From assembly GCA_038040195.1 (NCBI GenBank), contig JBBPIR010000001.1, positions 331,661 to 395,660 of the forward strand: 64,000 bases of DNA, given 5' to 3'. The stretch's first letter is position 1; every line of letters starts with the position of its first letter. The notes below the pieces were generated by a model. The model had not been told where the DNA came from. It saw nothing but the letters and a program-made list of their open reading frames with translations, and made no database searches. The DNA is from Chloroflexota bacterium. Its GTDB lineage: Bacteria > Chloroflexota > Limnocylindria > QHBO01. Below, piece by piece: positions 27,311-36,933 of the stretch. The position numbers were made by a program, and so were the translations under genes.

Positions 27311-27757
27311 ATGGAAGTCAAGGAGCTGGGCCACATCGTTCTGTACGTCGGTGACCTGAAGCGATCGCGGCACTTCTATGGAGACGTCCTGGGCTGGAAG
27401 CAGGTCGTGGAAATGGGCGACATGGCGGCCATCTTCTCGTCCGGGCGCACCCACCACGAGCTGCTGCTGCTGGAGGTCGGGCCATCTGCGGCTCCAGTGC
27501 CTGCCGGCCGACGGTTGGGCATGTACCACTTCGGGCTCAAGGTCGGCGAGACCGATGACGAGCTGCGCGAGGTGATCGACACGCTGCGGCGGGAGGAGGT
27601 GCCGATCACCGGGATGGCCGACCATACGGTCACCCATAGCGTGTACATCACCGATCCTGACGGCAACGAGATCGAGTTGTACATCGATGTGCAACCGGAG
27701 ACCTGGCGCGACGACCCCACCGCCATCGTCGCCTCGACCAAGCCCCTCCGCCTTTAG
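27311..27757 (+). CDS. VOC-family (glyoxalase/dioxygenase fold) metalloprotein
   Basis: 148 residues with two beta-alpha-beta-beta-beta modules. LGHIVLYVGDLKRSRHFYGDVLGW gives the first metal His, LGMYHFGLKVG the second, and DPDGNEIELYID the metal-binding Glu. This is a single-chain vicinal-oxygen-chelate enzyme of the extradiol-dioxygenase-like group. The substrate is unknown; methylmalonyl-CoA epimerase or glyoxalase I are alternatives but their signature lengths fit less well. ATG at 27311 begins 2 bp after the preceding stop. The stop overlaps the convergent membrane protein gene by 4 bp. Confidence 0.82.
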   Translation: MEVKELGHIVLYVGDLKRSRHFYGDVLGWKQVVEMGDMAAIFSSGRTHHELLLLEVGPSAAPVPAGRRLGMYHFGLKVGETDDELREVIDTLRREEVPITGMADHTVTHSVYITDPDGNEIELYIDVQPETWRDDPTAIVASTKPLRL

Positions 27758-28269
27758 CCCCCCAGCCGGGCCTGGGCGATCCAGCGGTCCCCGGCCCAGG
27801 TGGCCAGCCCCCACAGCACGCTGATGGCCAGGGTGGCCACCAGGATCGCGGCTCCCAGGACCAGGGTCCCGGCGCCGAACCCAGCCCCCAGCCCGAACGT
27901 CACCAGGCTCCCGAACACGATCGTCAGCATGGCCATGAACAGACCGATGCGGGCCGCGGTGAACACGAACCATGCCGCCGTGTGACCCTGGGCGCGGCCC
28001 GACAGCCACAGGACGGTGGGTCCAGTGGCGCCGTACAGGGCGACGTAGAACCCGAAATCGCTGAACAACGCTCCCGCTCCCAGCCGCTCCCCGAGGACCA
28101 CGTTCGCGACCACCCAGGCCGCCAGCAGGGCGCTGCCCGCACCGACGAGTAGCAGCCACGCCAGGAGTAGCGTGGCGGTGCCGGCCGACAGCCGCTCCAC
28201 CAGCTCCCCGGAGTCGGTTTCGACCAACTCGGTGGGGCCTTCCGGATTCGGCTCGGGGTCGGTGCTCAT
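27754..28269 (-). CDS. Membrane protein of unknown function
   Basis: 171 residues. The first 35 are acidic and soluble (many Glu/Asp/Pro). After that come about four hydrophobic segments (near 33-60, 70-85, 98-125 and 130-160), rich in Ala, Gly and Leu with few charges between them. No family is recognised. It lies 16 bp downstream of the cystathionine gamma enzyme gene on the same strand and may be cotranscribed. The start ATG is part of a GACCGATG word, as at several other gene starts in the window. Confidence 0.65.
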   Translation of the reverse strand: MSTDPEPNPEGPTELVETDSGELVERLSAGTATLLLAWLLLVGAGSALLAAWVVANVVLGERLGAGALFSDFGFYVALYGATGPTVLWLSGRAQGHTAAWFVFTAARIGLFMAMLTIVFGSLVTFGLGAGFGAGTLVLGAAILVATLAISVLWGLATWAGDRWIAQARLGG

Positions 28270-28285
28270 CGGTCCGGTCGGCAGG

Positions 28286-29440
28286 TCAGGTTGACGTCAG
28301 GGCCTGCTCCAGGTCGGCGACCAGGTCCTCGGCCGCCTCGATCCCGACCGACAGCCGCACCAGGTCGGCGGGGACCTCGAGCGGAGACCCGGCCACAGAC
28401 GCGTGGGTCATGACGGCGGGCACTTCGACCAGCGACTCCACGGCTCCAAGCGACTCGGCCAGGGTGAAGACCCGCATCGCGCCGGCGACCCGGTTGGCCT
28501 CCGCCGCGCCGCCGGCCAGCTGGAACGAGAGCATGGCCCCGGGGAGGCGCATCTGGCGCTCGACCAGCTCGCGCTGCGGGTGGTTGGCCAGGCCGGGATA
28601 GTGGACCGCGCTGACCTCCGTCCGGCCGGTCAGCCAGTCGGCCAGGAGGGCGGCGTTGGCGCAGGCGCGGTCCATCCGGATCGCCAACGTGCGGAGGCCG
28701 CGCAGCACGAGCCAGCAGTCGAATGGGCTGGGTACCGCGCCGGCCGCGTTCTGGTGGTACCGCAGCTTCTCGGCCAGCTCAGCCGACCGGGTGGCGATCA
28801 CGCCGCTCACCACGTCCGAGTGGCCGCCCAGGTACTTGGTTGCCGAGTGGAGGACCACGTCGGCGCCGAACTCCAGCGGTCGCTGGAGGTACGGCGTGGC
28901 GAAGGTGTTGTCGACCACGGTCAGCGCGCCGGCGGTGGCGGCCAGGCGGGTCACGGCGCTGATGTCCACCACCTTCAGCAGAGGGTTGGTCGGACTCTCC
29001 AACCAGACCATCCGGGTCTGATCGGTCAGTGCGGACGCCACCGCGTCGAGGTCCCGGAGGTCGACGACATCGACATTGACCCCGTATCGGGCCCAGACCT
29101 TCTGGGCGAGGCGCCAGGTGCCGCCATATACGTCGTCGCCGAGCAGGATGCGCTGGCCCGGATCAAGGAGATACAGCAGGTTCTGGGTGGCGGCCATGCC
29201 GGACGCGTACGCGACGCCGTGGGCCCCTCCCTCCAGCTCCGCCACCGCGCGCTCCAGGACGTCGCGGGTCGGGTTGCCGGTGCGGGCGTACTCGTACCCC
29301 ATCCGCGGGCTGCCGACCGCGTCCTGTTGGAAGGTGGCCGCCGGCTGGATGGCCGGCACGACCGCGCCGGTCATGGGATCCGATTCGAACCCCGCGTGGA
29401 CGGCAAGCGTCTCGAAGTGACGCTTGCCCGGGTCGCTCAC
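28286..29440 (-). CDS. Cystathionine gamma-lyase / gamma-synthase family PLP enzyme
   Basis: 384 residues from GTG 29440; the longer in-frame ORF would run 300 bp into mmsA. ETLAVHAGFESDPMTGAVVPAI is the family N-terminus, YARTGNPTRDVLE follows, and VVLHSATKYLGGHSDVVSG holds the PLP lysine. A mid-chain VWLESPTNPLLKVVDI is also typical. The fold does lyase or synthase chemistry on cystathionine. With a CBS-like gene 1.6 kb upstream on the same strand, reverse transsulfuration (homocysteine to cysteine) is the more likely pathway, but the sequence alone does not separate lyase from synthase. Confidence 0.88.
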   Translation of the reverse strand: MSDPGKRHFETLAVHAGFESDPMTGAVVPAIQPAATFQQDAVGSPRMGYEYARTGNPTRDVLERAVAELEGGAHGVAYASGMAATQNLLYLLDPGQRILLGDDVYGGTWRLAQKVWARYGVNVDVVDLRDLDAVASALTDQTRMVWLESPTNPLLKVVDISAVTRLAATAGALTVVDNTFATPYLQRPLEFGADVVLHSATKYLGGHSDVVSGVIATRSAELAEKLRYHQNAAGAVPSPFDCWLVLRGLRTLAIRMDRACANAALLADWLTGRTEVSAVHYPGLANHPQRELVERQMRLPGAMLSFQLAGGAAEANRVAGAMRVFTLAESLGAVESLVEVPAVMTHASVAGSPLEVPADLVRLSVGIEAAEDLVADLEQALTST

Positions 29441-29453
29441 GGGTAGCGGCGGG

Positions 29454-30998
<1,545 letters not shown>

Positions 30999-31055
30999 AC
31001 GTTGAACGGCTCCTGTTCGGTGCCGCTCAAGGGTACTGCGCCGCGCCCCCTGCGG

Positions 31056-32066
31056 CTATCGGTACCCGTGGGTCTCACCACGGCGGACGACGACCTCGGG
31101 GTGGGTGGCGCGCCAGTCGTAGTCGGCGACCTGCTCCTCCGCACCGAGGATCCCAGCCTCGCGCAGCCACGCGTCGTTGTAGAGCTTGCCGATGTAGTTG
31201 CGCCCCGAATCGGGCAGCAGCACCACGAATAGCGAATCGGGATCGTCCAGGTCCCGGGCAAGTTGCAACGCAGCCCACAGCGCGGTCCCGCCCGACTCCC
31301 CGACCAGGATGCCCTCGGCCTTGGTGGCGGCTCGAGCGGTGAGGAAGGCATCGCGGTCCGACACGCGCACGATGACATCGGCCATGTCGGGGTCGTAGGT
31401 GCCCGGCCAGAAGTCCTCGCCGACGCCCTCGGTCAGGTAGGGCCGGATCGGTCCACCGCTGAAGACCGAGCCCTCCGTATCGGCGCCGACCACCACCAGG
31501 TCAGGCTTCTGCTCCTTCAGGAAGCGGCCCGCTCCCGAGATGGTGCCGCCGGTCCCCAAGCCGGCGACGAAATGCGTGATCCGCCCCTCGGTTGCTTCCC
31601 AAATCTCGGGTCCGGTGGTCAGGTAGTGCGCCTCCGGGTTGGCGGGGTTCGAGTACTGGTCCGGCTTCCAGGCGCCTGGCGTCTCGCGCATCAGACGGTC
31701 GCTGACCTTGTAGTAGCTCCGCTCGTCCTCGGGATCGACGTCGGTGGGGCAGACCACCACCTCGGCACCGTAGGCGCGCAGCAACGCCCGCTTCTCCTCG
31801 CTCTGCTTGTCGGCCATCACGAAGATGCACCGATACCCCTTCACCGCGGCCGCCATGGCCAGTCCGACCCCGGTGTTGCCACTGGTGGGCTCCACGATCA
31901 CGCCACCCGGCTTGAGCAGCCCTGCTCGCTCGGCGGCCTCGATCATGGGCAGTGCGATTCGATCCTTGACCGATCCGCCCGGATTGAAGGCCTCGAGCTT
32001 GGCAACGATGCGGGGCGTGACCCCCTCCGCCAGTCGGTCCAGCGCCACGATGGGCGTGCCGCCCAC
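31056..32066 (-). CDS. Cystathionine beta-synthase-like / cysteine synthase family PLP enzyme
   Basis: 336 residues from GTG 32066. FNPGGSVKDRIA holds the PLP lysine; EPTSGNTGVGLA and GLGTGGTISGAGRFLKE are the two substrate and phosphate loops; LLPDSGRNYIGKLYNDAWL is the conserved end. The DERSYYKVSDRLMRETPGAW and QYSNPANPEAHY stretches are typical of CBS rather than CysK. There is no heme region and no C-terminal CBS pair. The family N-terminus normally starts about 10 residues earlier; the frame upstream encodes PGVLPSITAAV but has no ATG, GTG or TTG after the lgt stop, so either the protein is slightly short or a CTG is used. Confidence 0.85.
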   Translation of the reverse strand: MGGTPIVALDRLAEGVTPRIVAKLEAFNPGGSVKDRIALPMIEAAERAGLLKPGGVIVEPTSGNTGVGLAMAAAVKGYRCIFVMADKQSEEKRALLRAYGAEVVVCPTDVDPEDERSYYKVSDRLMRETPGAWKPDQYSNPANPEAHYLTTGPEIWEATEGRITHFVAGLGTGGTISGAGRFLKEQKPDLVVVGADTEGSVFSGGPIRPYLTEGVGEDFWPGTYDPDMADVIVRVSDRDAFLTARAATKAEGILVGESGGTALWAALQLARDLDDPDSLFVVLLPDSGRNYIGKLYNDAWLREAGILGAEEQVADYDWRATHPEVVVRRGETHGYR

Positions 32067-32100
32067 CGCCGCGGTGATGGAGGGCAGGACGCCCGGCCAC

Positions 32101-32979
32101 TCAGCCAGTCTGGGGCTCCAGGGCGTCAGGCTGCGCTTCGACGGCCTGGCGCGCTTCCACCTCCGCGAGGTACGCGCCGGGCGTCCCCCACCCCCGGGCG
32201 TGCCGAATGATGATCACGGCTGCGCCGATCACCGCCGCGCCCACGCCGATGAGGATGGCCACCGGAATGCCGCCCACCTCCCAGTTCCCGGTACGGAAGG
32301 TCTCCAACACGGTCCGCACCGACCCGTACCACACGAAATACAGCATCGCGACGTCGCCGTCGTACAGGCGGCGGGCGAAGCGGCGGCCGACCCACAGCAG
32401 GACCCCCATCCCAACCAGGTTCAGGATCGCCTCGTAGGCGAACAGGGGGTGGAACAACGTGGAATCGACCGGGTACTGGTCAAGGTTGGTCCAGGGTGGG
32501 ACGCGGTGTCCCTGGTCGATCGGAATGCCCCACGGCAGGTCGGTGGGGGGCCCGTACAGCTCCTGGTTGACGAAGTTGCCGATGCGGCCGATGGCCTGGG
32601 CCAGGAGCATGGCCGGCGCCCCGATGTCGATCCAACGCAAGAAGTTCAGGTGGTTGAATCGAGTGTAGGCGAAGAGCACGACCATCCCGCCGGCCACCCC
32701 GCCCGGGATCCCCAATCCGCCGTTCCAGACCTGTGGAATGAGCGCCGGGTCGGCGGAATAGAACTCCCACTGGTGGATGACGTGGTAGAGGCGGGAGCCG
32801 ATGATCCCGCCCACGGCGGCGACCAGGAGCATGGTCCACACCCGCTCCGGATCCTCTCCCCGACGCCTCGCCTCGCGGGTGGCCAGCCAGGCGGCGGCCA
32901 CGGCCGCCACCGCGAACAGGATGCCGTACCAGTGGATGTTGAAGGGGCCGATCCGGAGGGCGATCGGGTCGATGAACAC
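32101..32979 (-). CDS. lgt: Prolipoprotein diacylglyceryl transferase
   Basis: 292 residues with about seven membrane helices. The Lgt signature GRIGNFVNQELYGPPT is present, preceded by SRLYHVIHQW and GGLGIPGGVAGG. It attaches diacylglycerol from phosphatidylglycerol to the lipobox Cys in the inner membrane, which fits the several lipoproteins encoded nearby. The GTG at 32979 has TAGAAT 9 nt upstream. Its C-terminal tail (about 25 residues) is acidic and cytoplasmic. Confidence 0.95.
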   Translation of the reverse strand: MFIDPIALRIGPFNIHWYGILFAVAAVAAAWLATREARRRGEDPERVWTMLLVAAVGGIIGSRLYHVIHQWEFYSADPALIPQVWNGGLGIPGGVAGGMVVLFAYTRFNHLNFLRWIDIGAPAMLLAQAIGRIGNFVNQELYGPPTDLPWGIPIDQGHRVPPWTNLDQYPVDSTLFHPLFAYEAILNLVGMGVLLWVGRRFARRLYDGDVAMLYFVWYGSVRTVLETFRTGNWEVGGIPVAILIGVGAAVIGAAVIIIRHARGWGTPGAYLAEVEARQAVEAQPDALEPQTG

Positions 32980-32988
32980 TGCCCGCGG

Positions 32989-32994
32989 ATTCTA
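32989..32994 (-). promoter_or_regulatory. -10 element (TAGAAT) of lgt
   Basis: On the minus strand TAGAAT is followed by 9 nt and the GTG start of lgt, without a Shine-Dalgarno. The divergent MFS promoter lies about 40 bp away. Confidence 0.5.
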
Positions 32995-33027
32995 CCCGCA
33001 GACCTCCGCGGCCTTGCCACGGCAGCC

Positions 33028-33056
33028 TTCACAGCGCTGCGCGCTGCGCGTATCGT
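33028..33056 (+). promoter_or_regulatory. -35/-10 promoter upstream of the MFS transporter
   Basis: TTCACA (33028-33033), a 17-bp spacer containing the direct repeat GCGCTGC, then TATCGT (33051-33056). Start of transcription would fall near 33063, giving a leader of about 30 nt with a GTGAGG ribosome binding site before the ATG at 33093. Confidence 0.5.
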
Positions 33057-33092
33057 TCGGCGCCAGCCCCCCACCACGATGTGAGGCCAGCA

Positions 33093-34388
33093 ATGAGCAG
33101 CGAGCGACCTGCGCTTCCCATGCGACTGCTGGTGACGCTGTCGGTCTATTGGTTGGGGATCCTCACCATCCAATACGGGCTGGGAACCGTAGTGGTGCCC
33201 AGCATGGTCGAGGACGAGCTGGGACCCGGAAACGCCGGGACCGGGCTGGCCGTGATCAATGCGGTGGCCGTGATCGCATCCATCTTCGTTCAGCCCACGG
33301 TCGGTGTGGTGAGCGACTACACCATTACCCGTTGGGGGCGGCGGAAGCCGTACATCTTCATTGGCGGCCTGCTGGACATGGTCTTCCTGTACGGCATCGC
33401 CACGTCGAACACCTTCGTCGCGCTGGTGGCCTTCTACTTCCTGATCCAGGTCTCGTCGAACTTCGCCCAGGGGCCTTTCCAGGGCTATGTCCCGGACCTC
33501 GTGCCAGCCCGACAGGTGGGGACCGCCAGCGGGCTGATGGGGCTGATGATCGTCCTGGGAGCGATCGTGGGTTCGGGGATCGCCATGACCGGCCTGCAGG
33601 AGGGAGGGTCGCTACTTGTCGCGACCCTGGCGCTGGGCGCGGTGGAGATCGTGGCCATGCTCATCGTGGTGACCCAGGTCCACGAGGGTACGACCGGGCC
33701 CAAGCGCACGATGTCCTGGCCCCGGGTCGCGATGTCCGCATGGGGCGCCGACATCCTGCGCGAGAAAAGCGTCCTGTGGCTGCTCCTTGTCCGCCTCCTG
33801 TTCTTGGGCGCCGCGGCGGCGGCCACCTCCCTGGGCCTGTACTACTTCCAACGAACCCACGGGCTTAGCCAGGCGGAGGCGAGCCAGTTCGTCTTCTGGA
33901 CCACCGTCATCGTGGCTGGGATGTCTGGCCTGGCCTCCCTGCCCGGTGCTCGCCTCTCGGACCGATACGGTCGGAAACCGGTCATCTACGGCGGGATGGT
34001 CCTCACGGCGATCGGCCTGCTCGGTCTGGCGCTGGCTTCCACCCCCTACCTGGCGGTGGCTCTGTTCGTGCCCGCCGGCATCGGTATCGGTGCGTTCCTT
34101 TCGGTCGACTGGGCCCTGATGACCGATGTCATCCCCAAGCACACCTCGGCGCGCTATATGGGGATCCTGAACGCCGGAACAGCGATGGCTACGCCGGTGT
34201 TCCTCATCGTCGGCGGTCTGACAATGGACGCCATTGGGCGCGCGACCAACGATCCGTCCGCGCCCGGCGGGCCGGTGGCGGCCATGTACGTGGCCATCGG
34301 ATTCCTCGTCCTGGCGGCGCTGGCCCTGCGCCAGGTCGATGCTCGTCGGCGAGAGTTGGGCGAGGTTACCGAGCTGGCGGCGGCGTGA
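33093..34388 (+). CDS. MFS transporter
   Basis: 431 residues with twelve predicted membrane segments. The loop between helices 2 and 3, GVVSDYTITRWGRRKPYIFIGG, is the major-facilitator motif (D-x-x-x-x-RxGRR), repeated in weaker form as ARLSDRYGRKPVIYGG in the second half. The layout resembles the sugar/cation symporter (GPH, SLC45-like) branch, but the substrate is unknown. ATG 33093 is chosen over GTG 33081 because GTGAGG sits 6 nt upstream of it. Its stop overlaps the acyltransferase start (GTGA). Confidence 0.85.
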   Translation: MSSERPALPMRLLVTLSVYWLGILTIQYGLGTVVVPSMVEDELGPGNAGTGLAVINAVAVIASIFVQPTVGVVSDYTITRWGRRKPYIFIGGLLDMVFLYGIATSNTFVALVAFYFLIQVSSNFAQGPFQGYVPDLVPARQVGTASGLMGLMIVLGAIVGSGIAMTGLQEGGSLLVATLALGAVEIVAMLIVVTQVHEGTTGPKRTMSWPRVAMSAWGADILREKSVLWLLLVRLLFLGAAAAATSLGLYYFQRTHGLSQAEASQFVFWTTVIVAGMSGLASLPGARLSDRYGRKPVIYGGMVLTAIGLLGLALASTPYLAVALFVPAGIGIGAFLSVDWALMTDVIPKHTSARYMGILNAGTAMATPVFLIVGGLTMDAIGRATNDPSAPGGPVAAMYVAIGFLVLAALALRQVDARRRELGEVTELAAA

Positions 34389-35164
34389 TCGACCCTGGCG
34401 CCGGCGGTGGGCGGCAGATCGGGCCCCACCTGCTGGGCGTAACCGTCACCTGGCGGTACCGCGTGCAATGGGTGGCGGTGCGGATCCTGGTTCGAACCCT
34501 GTTCCGGATGGAGGTGGAGGGTCTGGAGCACTGGCCCAAGGCGCCTTTCCAGATCACCGCCAACCACCACTCGGGGTGGGACCCATTCCTGATCCACTCC
34601 GTCAGCCCGCTGCGACCGCGGGTGACCTGGTTCGGGCCGAAGGAGGCGGATTTCTCGAAGGGCACCAGGAACCGGGTGATGGGCTTCTTCGGGGGCATGA
34701 TCCCGTTCAACCCGCGGAAGACGAATCTGCCGTCCTCGGTGCGCGCCGTTCAGCGCGTGTTCGACGCCGGCGGCGTGCTGGCCATCACGCCCGAGGGCAC
34801 GCTGGGCTTTCGCGAGACCGAGCTCTTACCCCTTCAAGAGGGCGCAACGCTGTTCGCCGTCATCTCCGGAGTCCCCATCGTTCCATGTGCCGTCATCGGC
34901 AGCTCAACCTTGTGGCTGGGCAAGCGGATCGTGGTCCGGTTTGGCGACCCCATCCAGGTCGTCCGGGGAGCCGGGCGAACCGCGCGTCAGGCGCTGGCTG
35001 GACGCGTGCGGGAAGGCATGCTGGCGTTGCTGCCGGACGTGGAGCCAACCTACCCTCAAAGGCGGCCCGGCGGCGACTATTTGAGCGATGTGTTCAACGG
35101 CCGGCGAGAGGCCGCGAACCGACGGGAATACATGGCCGAGCTGGAGCGAAGCGCTCCGGGCTAG
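34385..35164 (+). CDS. 1-acyl-glycerol-3-phosphate acyltransferase family protein (PlsC-like)
   Basis: 259 residues. ITANHHSGWDPFLIH contains the HX4D catalytic motif (His and Asp). GMIPFNPRKT and ITPEGTLGFRETELLPLQEGATLFA correspond to the glycerophosphate-binding and PEGT blocks, and VPIVPCAVIG to the last block. It transfers an acyl chain to lysophosphatidate or a related acceptor at the membrane. The GTG start overlaps the MFS stop, which suggests cotranscription; whether the MFS protein moves a lipid precursor is not known. Confidence 0.88.
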   Translation: MIDPGAGGGRQIGPHLLGVTVTWRYRVQWVAVRILVRTLFRMEVEGLEHWPKAPFQITANHHSGWDPFLIHSVSPLRPRVTWFGPKEADFSKGTRNRVMGFFGGMIPFNPRKTNLPSSVRAVQRVFDAGGVLAITPEGTLGFRETELLPLQEGATLFAVISGVPIVPCAVIGSSTLWLGKRIVVRFGDPIQVVRGAGRTARQALAGRVREGMLALLPDVEPTYPQRRPGGDYLSDVFNGRREAANRREYMAELERSAPG

Positions 35165-35178
35165 ACCGCGGCACCGAT

Positions 35179-35184
35179 TAGCAT
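35179..35184 (+). promoter_or_regulatory. -10 element (TAGCAT) before the small membrane protein gene
   Basis: TAGCAT, then CGGTCC, then ATG: the same 6-nt gap and the same spacer sequence as upstream of the GTG at 7318. Confidence 0.45.
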
Positions 35185-35190
35185 CGGTCC

Positions 35191-35463
35191 ATGCTGCCCT
35201 TCGTCTGGGCCCTCATGGTGCTGGCCGTGGTGGCCGGGTTCGTGATGATCGTTGCGTACTGGCTCGACATCCAGGACCGAGCCGATCTCAAGCCGCAGGC
35301 CAAGATCGGTTGGTCGGCGGGCATCATCGTCTTCCCGGTTTCGATCCCGCTGTATGCCTTCATCGGCGGCGGCCGCTGGCCTCCACTGCTGCGAGCCGCG
35401 TCGCTAATCCCGGGATTGGCCCTGGGCCTGTTCCTTCTCTTTGTTTTGGGGGTCGTGGGGTAG
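35191..35463 (+). CDS. Small membrane protein (90 residues)
   Basis: Three hydrophobic segments (about 3-24, 41-58 and 69-89) separated by a short charged loop, YWLDIQDRADLKPQAKIGWS. The layout resembles short phospholipase-D-nuclease N-terminal-like or stress-membrane proteins, but no family can be assigned with confidence. It is a single gene between the acyltransferase and the M20 peptidase, with its own TAGCAT element 6 nt upstream of the ATG, which supports it as a real gene. Confidence 0.65.
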   Translation: MLPFVWALMVLAVVAGFVMIVAYWLDIQDRADLKPQAKIGWSAGIIVFPVSIPLYAFIGGGRWPPLLRAASLIPGLALGLFLLFVLGVVG

Positions 35464-35481
35464 GCTCACCGATGGCGCCCC

Positions 35482-35487
35482 TATGAT
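35482..35487 (+). promoter_or_regulatory. -10 element (TATGAT) of the M20 peptidase gene
   Basis: TATGAT lies 9 nt upstream of the ATG at 35497. There is no ribosome binding site in the gap. It is the closest match to the bacterial -10 consensus in the window. Confidence 0.55.
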
Positions 35488-35496
35488 GCGCAACGC

Positions 35497-36933
35497 ATGA
35501 CCGTGACCGAACGCGGGGTCGAGGACGCGCTGGGCTATCTGCGCGCGCACGCCGATGAGCATCTGCGCGGCCTGGATGAGTTCCTCCGGATGGAATCGGT
35601 CAGCGCGGATCCCGCCAAGAACGACGAGACCCGGCGCACGGCGCAGTGGATCGCGGACGATCTCACCCGGATCGGCTTCGAACATGCCCAGCTGAACGAG
35701 ACGCGCAGCCATCCGGTGGTCACGGCCGACTGGCTGCACGCCGGCCCGGACAAGCCCACCGTCCTGGTCTATTGCCACTACGACGTCCAGCCCACTGACC
35801 CGCTCGACGAGTGGGTGCGGCCGCCGTTCGAACCTCGCTACGAGAACGACAACGTGTACGCCCGTGGCTGCGGCGACGACAAGGGGCAGCTGTACATGCA
35901 CCTTTGCGCCGCCGAGGCCTGGCTCCGCGGCGTGGGCCGGCTGCCGCTCAACCTGCGGGTCATCTTCGAGGGCGACGAGGAGTACATCAGCGAGCCGGTG
36001 ACCGAGTTCATCTCTGTCCACCCGGAGCTGCTGGCTGCCGACGTGTGCATCGTGTCCGACTCCGACATGCAGGACGATCACGGGACGCCCGCCATCACCT
36101 ACGGCTTGCGCGGGATCGCGTACTGGGAGGTCCGGGTCCACGGCCCGTTCCAGGACGTCCACTCCGGATCGTACGGCGGCGGGGTCGAGAACCCGGCCAA
36201 CGTCCTGGTCCGCATGCTGGCCTCGCTGGTCGACGGCGACGGGCGGGTCACCGTCCCCGGCTTCTACGACCGCGTTCTCGATCTGACCGATGCCGAACGT
36301 GCCGCCTACGCAGCCGTGCCGTTCGACGTGACCGAATGGCTTTCAGTGACCGGGGTATCGGAGCCCATGCTCGGCGAGCGCGGCTGGACCCTGTTCGAGC
36401 GCCTGTCCGGACGGCCCACGTTCGACATCAACGGTCTGTGGGGCGGCTACCAGGGCGAGGGCTCCAAGACGATCATCCCCGGCTGGGCAGCGGCCAAGAT
36501 CAGCACGCGGCTGGTGCCCGACCAGGACCCCCGCGAGATCGAGGGCCTCATGATCGCGCACCTGGAGAGCCTCGCCCTGCCCACCGTCCGAGTGACGGTG
36601 AAGAGCCTGTCCAATGGCTGGCCGGTGCTGACTCCCATCGACCACCCCGCGGTCGGAGCGGCGGCTCGGGCTTCCGAGAAGGCGTTCGGCAAGGCCGCCG
36701 CGTTCCACCGCTCGGGTGGGAGCATTCCGTTCGTCCCGGAGCTCGACCGCCAGCTGGGAATCAAGAGCGTGATGGTCGGCTGGGCCTCTCCCAACGGCAA
36801 CTTCCATGCGCCCAACGAGTGGATGCCGATGGCCAACTACCGGGGCGGGCTGGACGCGATCGTCCACCTGTGGGACGAGCTGGGCAGGCTCACCGCTGAC
36901 GAGATGCGGCACTCCGGCCAGGAGACGGGTTAG
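35497..36933 (+). CDS. M20-family dipeptidase
   Basis: 478-residue zinc peptidase. VYCHYDVQP is the first zinc His and Asp, ARGCGDDKGQLYMHLCA the bridging Asp, FEGDEEYISEP the catalytic Glu pair, and SDSDMQ the next ligand. A lid domain follows with FQDVHSGSYGGGVENPAN. The last His is in NFHAPNEWM. The length and motif spacing match the CNDP/carnosinase-like branch, which cleaves dipeptides in the cytoplasm. It has its own -10. The stop overlaps the convergent M24 peptidase gene by 4 bp, giving a pair of dipeptide-degrading enzymes. Confidence 0.9.
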   Translation: MTVTERGVEDALGYLRAHADEHLRGLDEFLRMESVSADPAKNDETRRTAQWIADDLTRIGFEHAQLNETRSHPVVTADWLHAGPDKPTVLVYCHYDVQPTDPLDEWVRPPFEPRYENDNVYARGCGDDKGQLYMHLCAAEAWLRGVGRLPLNLRVIFEGDEEYISEPVTEFISVHPELLAADVCIVSDSDMQDDHGTPAITYGLRGIAYWEVRVHGPFQDVHSGSYGGGVENPANVLVRMLASLVDGDGRVTVPGFYDRVLDLTDAERAAYAAVPFDVTEWLSVTGVSEPMLGERGWTLFERLSGRPTFDINGLWGGYQGEGSKTIIPGWAAAKISTRLVPDQDPREIEGLMIAHLESLALPTVRVTVKSLSNGWPVLTPIDHPAVGAAARASEKAFGKAAAFHRSGGSIPFVPELDRQLGIKSVMVGWASPNGNFHAPNEWMPMANYRGGLDAIVHLWDELGRLTADEMRHSGQETG